From Flavobacteriales bacterium (GTDB lineage: Bacteria > Bacteroidota > Bacteroidia > Flavobacteriales > UBA7312): 7,148 nucleotides of DNA. Below the pieces are notes generated by a model, which saw only the letters and a list, made by a program, of their open reading frames with translations, had not been told where the DNA came from and made no database searches. The stretch covers positions 1-7,148 of the forward strand of contig PKDP01000065.1 in NCBI GenBank assembly GCA_002862585.1, given 5' to 3'. This document shows, piece after piece, positions 1 to 6,367 of this stretch (positions are counted from its first letter, which is position 1; each line of letters starts with the position of its first letter). Position numbers and translations under genes: made by a program.

Positions 1-1
1 A

Positions 2-250
2 GGATTAAAAAATTTATTATCGACTAGTAAAGGAATTACTCTAGTGGATGATACAAAAAACATCCTTTATCCAATGCCCCTATCTTGCATTGGAAAGGAC
101 GAGGTTTTTGTAGGGAGAGTTCGAAGAGATGAATCTAGAGGTAATTCTTTAAACATGTGGGTTGTAAGCGATAATCTAAGAAAAGGGGCTGCTTTGAATG
201 CTATACAAATCGCTGAGTACCTAATAGCTACAAATCTTTTAAAAAACTAG
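2..250 (+). CDS. asd: Aspartate-semialdehyde dehydrogenase, C-terminal fragment (5' end outside window)
   Basis: Asd makes aspartate-4-semialdehyde from aspartyl phosphate with NADPH, the branch-point step to lysine/diaminopimelate, threonine, methionine and isoleucine; it acts in the cytoplasm. The frame is open from base 2 to the TAG at 248-250, giving 82 visible residues of a family usually about 330 long, so roughly three quarters lies upstream. A GTG at position 44 is internal and is not a real start. Seen here are the family's C-terminal signatures: YPMPL, a VFVGRVRRDES stretch, then LNMWVVSDNLRKGAALNAIQIAEYL, in which the WVVSDNLRKGAA helix is the hallmark of the substrate- and cofactor-binding C-terminal half. 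The next gene starts 23 bp downstream on the same strand, so read-through is plausible. Identity is secure despite the truncation. Confidence 0.93.
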   Translation, partial: GLKNLLSTSKGITLVDDTKNILYPMPLSCIGKDEVFVGRVRRDESRGNSLNMWVVSDNLRKGAALNAIQIAEYLIATNLLKN

Positions 251-273
251 ACAGCTTCTGTTAAACTCTCTAT

Positions 274-795
274 ATGAAGAAAAAATATATTTTAATAATT
301 TTAATAATTTTTGGATTTCAATATAACATTCATTCGCAAGAAGAGGGCAAAATATTTACAATATATTTAGTAAGACACTCTGAAAAAGATCTATCATCCA
401 ATAATTCAGAAGACCCTTCACTTACTAAGTGTGGCAAACAAAGGTCAGAGAATTTAAGTGTGTTTTTAAAAGATGTACCTCTTGACGCAATATATAGTAC
501 TCAATATAATAGAACTAAAAATACAGCTTTACCAACTGCTATCTCTAAAGATTTAGAGGTCACAGAATATGACGCACTAGAACTCAAAAGCTTTTCGAAA
601 TTATTAGTAGATAGAGAGCAAAATGCACTAGTCATTGGGCATAGCAACACAACAGGGGTTCTAGCCGGGCTATTGATCGGTAAAGAAATTGGCGCTTTTA
701 ATTTAAATATTTATAACCGCATATATCAAGTAGTAATGTATAATAAGCAAGGGCGGCTTCATTTATTAAATACAGTTTCAGACTGTATTGATTAA
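274..795 (+). CDS. Exported histidine phosphatase superfamily protein (SixA/phosphoglycerate-mutase-like fold)
   Basis: Members of this superfamily remove phosphate through a phosphohistidine intermediate; substrates include sugar phosphates, nucleotides and phosphohistidine proteins (SixA). The 173-residue product begins with a basic, strongly hydrophobic leader (residues 1-22, ending NIHSQ) read as a Sec signal peptide without a lipobox cysteine, so a periplasmic location is likely. The nucleophile motif is LVRHSEK, with Arg34 and His35. Next comes LTKCGKQR (50-57), the usual LTxxGxxQ turn. The second arginine is in IYSTQYNRTKNTA (Arg80), and the second catalytic histidine is in VIGHSNT (His123). 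The length fits the short SixA-like branch rather than cofactor-dependent phosphoglycerate mutase (about 230-250 residues). No Shine-Dalgarno is evident; the ATG is chosen because it gives a complete signal peptide. The gene lies 23 bp after asd and 60 bp before the secreted dikinase-like gene. The true substrate cannot be told from the sequence. Confidence 0.85.
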   Translation: MKKKYILIILIIFGFQYNIHSQEEGKIFTIYLVRHSEKDLSSNNSEDPSLTKCGKQRSENLSVFLKDVPLDAIYSTQYNRTKNTALPTAISKDLEVTEYDALELKSFSKLLVDREQNALVIGHSNTTGVLAGLLIGKEIGAFNLNIYNRIYQVVMYNKQGRLHLLNTVSDCID

Positions 796-855
796 ATCAC
801 AAATAAAACATTTGTATATTTAAGGCTGAATAATAACTTAAACAAAGACTTTATA

Positions 856-3800
856 ATGACTAAAAGATTTTTTTTATCTATCCTTTGTTTAATATGTTTT
901 CATTTTTTTGCTTCTGCTCAAAATGTAGAAATTGACAATTACTCTGTAAATAACTTGGGCAAAGTACAGCTGTCAATTCAAGCAGAATCTGGCAAATATT
1001 ATGTGCTTCATGCTCAGCACAGCCCTACATTTAACTGGGCAACATCAATTACAATTGGTGTTGAAGGTACGATGGTAATTTCAGAACCAGCAGGGGCTTA
1101 TCCACTAGAAAGCTATACTATAACAGAACATGACATGGGAGATCCCGATGATTATGATGGTGATGGTATAGATGATATTACTGAGTTTAATAATATGCCT
1201 ACTGACGGGCCTCTAAACTTTGCCAGTCCAATTGATTTTGTTGATGGGGCTACTTCAATCCCAGATGCTGAAACATTTATGAGTTTGGCCACAGTGAATA
1301 ATGTTGGCTGGGCTCCTTTTCTAGATGATCAATTGTATGTTAAGTTTGGGATACTTGATAGAGACACTTCCGAACCAAAAGTCTATTTCATAAATAGTAA
1401 TACGTATACCATCCATGCAAGCTTTTGGAATGGAATTGACGCCTCTGTTAATGGTGATGATAGCTCTGGTGAAATAGTTTTTAATCCAAATGATATTCTT
1501 CCAAGTGGAATTATAGGCACCTACTCATTCAATTTTTCTTTTGGAGATGCTTATAATTTTGAAGACACTCAAAGAACCTATGAATTATTAGCTGCTAGTA
1601 TGCCTTTTCTACAAAATAACATGAATCATTTCATCGGGCAATCTTCTGAAAACAGTCATATTAATAATTACGCTGAAGATTTTGTAGATTCTAGAATAGA
1701 TGTGGTTTTAGAAACTGATGTGTTCGCGGAAATTAATTATGTGCCTTTTCATGTAGCTGAAGGATATGGGTTCTTCAAACACATGCAAGATCTCGGCGAA
1801 ACTCCTGGAAGTAGAGATATTGTTCTTTACGACGCATTACCAAATTCACTCCCTAGAGTTGGGGGAATAATTACCTCTGTTATGCAAACTCCATTATCTC
1901 ACGTTAACTTGAGGGCTATTCAAGATAATGTTCCAAATGCATATATATCAGACCCCTTATCAAATGATGCAATATCAAGCCTTTTAGGAAACTATGTTTA
2001 TTATAAAGTAGAGAGCGAACAATTCGAAATAAGAGAAGCCACTTTAACAGAAGTTAATGAGTGGTATGAAGATCTTAGGCCAACAGAACCTCAGATTCCA
2101 ATTCGGGACTTAAGCATCACTGAAATCATCCCATTAGATGATATTGAGTTTGACATGTCAACTGCCTTTGGGGCAAAGTGTTCTAATGTTGCAACCATGA
2201 GAGATTTTGGGTTTCCAGAAGTAACAATACCTGATGGTTTTGGTATTCCATTTTACTACTACGATGAGTTTATGCAATTCAATAATTTTTATGAAGAGGC
2301 GCTAGTAATCATGGAAAACCCTGTTTTCGTCAATGACATAAACTTTAGAGTTGAACGTTTAAACCTTTTCAGAGAAGATATTAAAGCGGCGCCTATGCCG
2401 CAGTGGATGCTGGATGACTTACAAGCCATGCATGATGATTTTCCTGAAGGAACTGCGGTTAGAGTTAGATCAAGTACTAATAATGAAGATTTACCTGGGT
2501 TTAGTGGTGCAGGACTATACACTTCTAAAACTCAATATCCTGATGAAGGTCATATATCTAAATCTATCAAACAGGTTTACGCTAGTATGTGGAATTTTAG
2601 AGCCTATGAGGAAAGAGATTTTTATCGTGTTGATCATTTTATGGCAGCAATGGGTGTTTTATGTCATCCTAGCTTTCAAAATGAACAATCAAATGGCGTA
2701 GGAATTAGTATTGATCCAATTTACGAGACGGAAGGCACCTTTTATTTAAATACTCAAGTCGGTGAATCGTTGATTACAAATCCAGAAGCAAACTCAGTCC
2801 CAGAAGAAATTTTGCTATATGAAGATCCTGATCAAGGAGGTGGTTATCTAGTATTAAGACTTTCTAACTTAGTCAACCCAGGTGAGTTAGTAATGGATCA
2901 AATTTATTTAGATCAAATGAGAGAATATCTAAGTATTATTCACGATGAGTTTGCAATTCTGTATGATGTTGTAGGCGCAGAAGGCTTTGCTATGGACATA
3001 GAGTATAAGGTTACAGAGGAAGATCAATTAATAATAAAACAAGCTAGGCCATGGGTTTCTTTCTGGGCACAGGTCAATTCCGATAACGATTTGGGAGTTA
3101 GCCAGTTTGTCTCCCCTGAATCCTCATCAAGTCTCAGCGACAGCGAGCTTGTGGCAATTAATGTTGCCAACTACGGATTAAATGAGATGAGCAACTTTGA
3201 TATCGAACTATTGGTAGACGGTCAGTCCGTGGAAACTATCTCAATTTCAGATACAATTGAGCCTTTTAGTGAAGCTAATTTTCAATTTTTTGTAGAGCAA
3301 GATTTTTCAATTATAGGTGATTATAATTTAACCTCAGTTGTTAGTCATCCAAATGACGAGTACGAAAGTAATGATAGTTTAAGTATGGTTTTACGTAAGG
3401 TTCATCTTTTAAATGGAGGGATTTCTATAGGAGAATTGGAAGTTATTTGTGATGATGTCATTGAAATAGAGACTCTAGTCTCTAACCTAGGTGAAGAAAC
3501 TATAACTGAACTAGAAATTGAACTGATGGTGAATGATTTAGCAATTGATATTATTGATGCAGAGGTAAATATACCATTCCAGCAGCAGGGTATCGTGACT
3601 ATATCAATTAATGAAAACCTTCAAGAGGATAACAATATCACATTAAACTTATTGGCCATTAACAGCCAGCAAGATGAGGATCTATCCAATAATTCAGCTA
3701 CTACAAGCGCAAATCTAGATTCAAATTATGATATTATTACGCTAGTAATAAATGCGGACGACTACCCACAAGAAACATCATGGAAGCTTCTAAACGAAAC

Positions 3801-5226
3801 TAATCAAATCATTGCTACTGGCGCTTTAGATAATGACACAGAGGTATTTACTGAAGATATTTGTGTGGACTATAGTTCTTGCTTCTCGCTTTATGTTTAT
3901 GACTCTTATGGGGATGGGATTTGCTGTGGTTATGGTTTTGGAGATTTTCTAATCTTAGATTCGTCTGATAATATTATTCTTGCCAATAGTGGTGAGTTTG
4001 ACAACTTTGTACAGGAAGTTTTTTGCCTTGATGAGTCGGGTTGTGAAATTGCAGCCGACATTAATATATCTCCAGCAAACTCTATATCTGCTAATGACGG
4101 TACAATTACAATTAATGCAAGTTCTGGCTTAAGTCCATTTCAATATAGTATAAATAATGGCCAAACATTTTTTGATTCTAATACTTTCAGCAATTTAACT
4201 CCTGGAGATTATGATGTGTTTGTCATAGGGGCTACAGGGTTATGTACATTTGAACAAACCGTTTCTGTTGGGGCTTGTGACTTCACTTCAGCTAACGTAG
4301 TGGCAACTACAGCCTCCTCGGTGGTTTCTTCAGATGGATCAATTGTCATCACGCCAACATCTGGTGAAGGTCCGTATTTGTATAGTATTGATGGTGGGCA
4401 AAGTTTTGTTACAAACAACGTGTTCTCTGGGCTTGCTGTTGGGACATATAATATAGTTATTCAAGACTCGGCACAAATATGTTTATATGAAGAGAGTGTT
4501 CCTCTTAGAATTGAAACGATGGTGATTAATGAAATTAATTATCGATCAATTGATTCGTTTAACCCAGATGACTGGATTGAACTATACAATCCAGAATCAA
4601 CAGTTAAGGATATTTCAAATTGGAAAATTAAAGATGACAATGATTCCCACGTTTTTGTAATTCCAGAGGGAACTCAGGTTGAAGCAAATGGATATTTAAT
4701 TATCGTCAAAGATGAGGCTGATTTTACAACCGCATTCCCTGGCATTCCTTACATTGGCGAACTTGATTTTGGGTTTGGCGGATCTGACGAAGTTAGATTG
4801 TATAACTCTGACGACAAACTAGTGGATGAAGTAAAGTATGAATCTGAGTCTCCATGGCCCTCTTGTGCGTATGAAACTGGAAATACATTAGAGTTAATTA
4901 GCCCAGACTTAGACAATTCTTTACCAATAAGCTGGAATTGTATTAATGAAAATGGAAGTCCAAATTCGGTAAATAATAGCGTTCTGTACGTAGAAGATAT
5001 GGCTTCCGGCTTAATAAAAATATTTCCAAATCCGGTAAATCACACACTTTATATCTCAGGAGATTCAAGCAACTATAATATTAAGGTTTATTCACTTCTT
5101 GGTCAGCTCGTGATTGCTGAATCTGATGTAAATGAAATTGATGTGAGCTTATTTACTAAGGGTGTTTACTTAATAAAAATAAGTAGTGAAAACTCTACAA
5201 CAACCAAGCGATTTATAAAGTTTTGA
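856..5226 (+). CDS. T9SS-secreted multidomain protein with phosphohistidine and PPDK_N-type ATP-grasp domains (glucan-dikinase-like)
   Basis: A 1456-residue surface or secreted protein, probably an ATP-dependent phosphotransferase of unknown substrate. Domains in order: signal peptide (1-21, FFASA/Q); a beta-rich N-terminal region with a calcium-loop-like DDYDGDGIDD (98-107); a swivelling phosphohistidine-like segment (about 300-375) with QTPLSHVNLRA, His349 being the candidate phosphoryl carrier; and a PPDK_N ATP-grasp domain (about 436-735). The ATP-grasp part shows FGAKCSNVA (Lys441), VRVRSSTNNEDLPG (Arg538), KQVYASMWNFRAYEER (572-587), QVGESLITNP (Gly636, Glu637), MDIE (Asp714, Glu716) and IKQARPW (Gln729). 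Then follow two CARDB-like domains (about 741-849 and 850-955), a DSYGDGICCGYG-type domain (about 958-1060), two SprB-like repeats (1064-1138, 1142-1217), a lamin-tail domain (about 1222-1365, VINEINY, DWIELYN) and a T9SS type A sorting tail (about 1386-1456, IFPNPV). Domain order and several motifs recall glucan, water dikinase; there is no PEP/pyruvate barrel, so the usual label 'PEP/pyruvate-binding' would mislead. The start is supported by the signal peptide. No strong ribosome-binding site is seen in the 60-bp leader. Confidence 0.88.
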   Translation: MTKRFFLSILCLICFHFFASAQNVEIDNYSVNNLGKVQLSIQAESGKYYVLHAQHSPTFNWATSITIGVEGTMVISEPAGAYPLESYTITEHDMGDPDDYDGDGIDDITEFNNMPTDGPLNFASPIDFVDGATSIPDAETFMSLATVNNVGWAPFLDDQLYVKFGILDRDTSEPKVYFINSNTYTIHASFWNGIDASVNGDDSSGEIVFNPNDILPSGIIGTYSFNFSFGDAYNFEDTQRTYELLAASMPFLQNNMNHFIGQSSENSHINNYAEDFVDSRIDVVLETDVFAEINYVPFHVAEGYGFFKHMQDLGETPGSRDIVLYDALPNSLPRVGGIITSVMQTPLSHVNLRAIQDNVPNAYISDPLSNDAISSLLGNYVYYKVESEQFEIREATLTEVNEWYEDLRPTEPQIPIRDLSITEIIPLDDIEFDMSTAFGAKCSNVATMRDFGFPEVTIPDGFGIPFYYYDEFMQFNNFYEEALVIMENPVFVNDINFRVERLNLFREDIKAAPMPQWMLDDLQAMHDDFPEGTAVRVRSSTNNEDLPGFSGAGLYTSKTQYPDEGHISKSIKQVYASMWNFRAYEERDFYRVDHFMAAMGVLCHPSFQNEQSNGVGISIDPIYETEGTFYLNTQVGESLITNPEANSVPEEILLYEDPDQGGGYLVLRLSNLVNPGELVMDQIYLDQMREYLSIIHDEFAILYDVVGAEGFAMDIEYKVTEEDQLIIKQARPWVSFWAQVNSDNDLGVSQFVSPESSSSLSDSELVAINVANYGLNEMSNFDIELLVDGQSVETISISDTIEPFSEANFQFFVEQDFSIIGDYNLTSVVSHPNDEYESNDSLSMVLRKVHLLNGGISIGELEVICDDVIEIETLVSNLGEETITELEIELMVNDLAIDIIDAEVNIPFQQQGIVTISINENLQEDNNITLNLLAINSQQDEDLSNNSATTSANLDSNYDIITLVINADDYPQETSWKLLNETNQIIATGALDNDTEVFTEDICVDYSSCFSLYVYDSYGDGICCGYGFGDFLILDSSDNIILANSGEFDNFVQEVFCLDESGCEIAADINISPANSISANDGTITINASSGLSPFQYSINNGQTFFDSNTFSNLTPGDYDVFVIGATGLCTFEQTVSVGACDFTSANVVATTASSVVSSDGSIVITPTSGEGPYLYSIDGGQSFVTNNVFSGLAVGTYNIVIQDSAQICLYEESVPLRIETMVINEINYRSIDSFNPDDWIELYNPESTVKDISNWKIKDDNDSHVFVIPEGTQVEANGYLIIVKDEADFTTAFPGIPYIGELDFGFGGSDEVRLYNSDDKLVDEVKYESESPWPSCAYETGNTLELISPDLDNSLPISWNCINENGSPNSVNNSVLYVEDMASGLIKIFPNPVNHTLYISGDSSNYNIKVYSLLGQLVIAESDVNEIDVSLFTKGVYLIKISSENSTTTKRFIKF
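4045..4506 (+). repeat. Two tandem SprB-like repeat units within the secreted dikinase-like gene
   Basis: This is a protein-level tandem repeat, diverged at the DNA level. Unit 1 (residues about 1064-1138) and unit 2 (about 1142-1217) share the pattern S-x-x-DG-x-I-x-I-x-x-x-SG, then P-[FY]-x-YSI-[ND]-[NG]-GQ-[ST]-F, then F-S-[NG]-L-x-x-G-[DT]-Y and a late cysteine (GLC, QIC). This matches the SprB repeat known from large gliding and adhesin proteins of Bacteroidota. Such repeats act as surface spacers or adhesive modules and place the protein outside the cell. The matching shared cysteines suggest a repeated fold with the same disulfide or edge position, which is inference. Confidence 0.65.
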
Positions 5227-5239
5227 CTTAGTTAAAAGG

Positions 5240-6352
5240 TTAAATTAAGTTTGCTAGTTCAGCCCCAATGTCAGTCCCTATTGCAACACCCATTCCTCCT
5301 AGCCTGACCCCGCAATAAACATTGTTAGAAAGTTGTTTTGTAATTGTGGTTTTTTTGTTTCCAATTCCCATAATCCCACTCCATCTTTGATCAATTTCAA
5401 AATTGGTTTCAGGCAAAATAACGTCTGTTAGTAATTGCTCTAATTTAGATTGTATAGAGCCCGTAATTCCAAACTCGCTTGTGTTTTCAGCTTGAAAATC
5501 TAAATTTCTGCCTCCTCCTAATAAAATTCTATCATCGATATTTCTAAAATAGTAATACCCTTGTTCCAGATGAAAAGTACCAATAGCGCTTAAGTTTTTA
5601 ATAGGCTTGGTAATAAGTGCTTGTGCTCTAGCGGGAACTACTTTTTGCTTAATTATTGCTTCAGAAAATCCGTTTGTTGCAATAAATAATTTATTACAAC
5701 TTAAGCTAAACTGATCTGTGCACACCTGCACTGAAGAACCTATATCTTCATAATTCTCCACTGAAACATTATTAATAACCTTTATGTTAGACTTGAAGGC
5801 TTTGTTTAAGAGTGAATCCATCATTTCTCCAGTATCTATTTGTCCTTCAAATTTATTGAAAATTATATCATCTAAAGTATTCTTAAAATTAAATGTATTT
5901 CTGCTTAATTTAAACACCTTATCATTAAATAGTGGCTCCATTAGCTCGTTAATCTCATTTATTTTTGCTAAAGAATGATGTAGCTTATCTGTGTCATTTT
6001 CAAGAAATATTTCATTTCCCCCTAGCTGTTTGTATTTAATTTGCTTGTCACCTAAAAGATTTCTTAGTCTTTTTAACCCAGAAACTCTTTTTTTTATTAA
6101 TTCATAAACCTCTAAAGTGCTGTGTGAATCTAAGTCACTTAAAATTTCTGTTAGACTTCCAAAGCAGGCAAACCCAGCATTTCTAGTACTGGCTCCATAA
6201 GGTAAAAGTCCTTTTTCTAAAACAACAATTTTTGATTTTGGATGTTTTAATCTAAGTTCTAAGGCGCAATTTAATCCAACTATTCCGCTCCCGACAATAA
6301 CAAAGTCAATATTGGAAAGCCAGGTTTTGTTTTCCCAGTAAGAGAATTTCAT
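5240..6352 (-). CDS. FAD-dependent oxidoreductase of the DAO family (amine/amino-acid oxidase-like)
   Basis: A 370-residue cytoplasmic flavoenzyme that should oxidise a C-N bond in an amine or amino acid; the substrate is not readable from the sequence. The N-terminal Rossmann fold shows VIVGSGIVGLNCALEL (Gly21, Gly23, Gly26), with the ribose-binding acidic residue in VVLEKG (Glu46). STRNAGFACFGS (55-66) sits where DAO enzymes contact the flavin. Further signatures are LFIATNGF (222-229), VPAR (239-242), the strand-turn GYYYFRNIDDRILLGGGRN, RWSGIMGI, and a C-terminal GVRLGGMGVAIGTDIGAELA that closes the FAD site. The whole resembles the gamma-glutamylputrescine oxidase/glycine oxidase/sarcosine oxidase group, of usual length. 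There is no signal peptide. The ATG has AAGG a few bases upstream on its strand (about 6358-6361). It begins 15 bp after accC, so it is probably read from the same transcript. It converges on the large + strand gene, with 13 bp between stops. Confidence 0.85.
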   Translation of the reverse strand: MKFSYWENKTWLSNIDFVIVGSGIVGLNCALELRLKHPKSKIVVLEKGLLPYGASTRNAGFACFGSLTEILSDLDSHSTLEVYELIKKRVSGLKRLRNLLGDKQIKYKQLGGNEIFLENDTDKLHHSLAKINEINELMEPLFNDKVFKLSRNTFNFKNTLDDIIFNKFEGQIDTGEMMDSLLNKAFKSNIKVINNVSVENYEDIGSSVQVCTDQFSLSCNKLFIATNGFSEAIIKQKVVPARAQALITKPIKNLSAIGTFHLEQGYYYFRNIDDRILLGGGRNLDFQAENTSEFGITGSIQSKLEQLLTDVILPETNFEIDQRWSGIMGIGNKKTTITKQLSNNVYCGVRLGGMGVAIGTDIGAELANLI

Positions 6353-6367
6353 ATAAGCCTTGTATTA

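Noticed and set aside
274..795. Naming the small phosphatase as phosphoglycerate mutase or SixA
   Set aside because: It is too short for phosphoglycerate mutase and exported, while SixA is cytoplasmic; only the superfamily is supported.
788..822. TTG ... TATATTTA resembling a Bacteroidota promoter (TTTG / TAnnTTTG) before the large gene
   Set aside because: The -7 element lacks its final G, the spacing is at the outer limit and AT-rich sequence makes such matches common; not enough to annotate.
2289..2522. 77-codon minus-strand open frame opposite the ATP-grasp region
   Set aside because: Antisense to strongly conserved protein sequence, low-complexity Ser/Leu/Lys composition, no family resemblance.
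2414..2701. 95-codon + strand open frame inside the large secreted gene
   Set aside because: It overlaps the conserved ATP-grasp coding frame out of phase, has no recognisable motif and no independent start signal; it is a shadow of the real gene.
4209..4418. 69-codon minus-strand open frame opposite the SprB-like repeats
   Set aside because: Antisense to repeat-coding sequence; its composition mirrors the + strand repeat and no start context is visible.
856..5226. Naming the large gene as PEP synthase (ppsA) or PPDK
   Set aside because: Domain order is reversed, the PEP/pyruvate barrel is absent, and the protein is secreted; only the ATP-grasp domain is shared.
5227..5249. Imperfect AT-rich inverted repeat (CTTAGTTAA, AAGG loop, TTAAATTAAG) between the convergent stops, possible two-way terminator
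   Set aside because: The stem has only two runs of four pairs, almost all A-T, with an internal mismatch and no following T-tract on either strand; the match could be chance.
5784..5978. 64-codon + strand open frame opposite the FAD oxidoreductase
   Set aside because: Antisense to a well-supported gene; Leu/Ser-rich translation is typical of AT-rich antisense frames.
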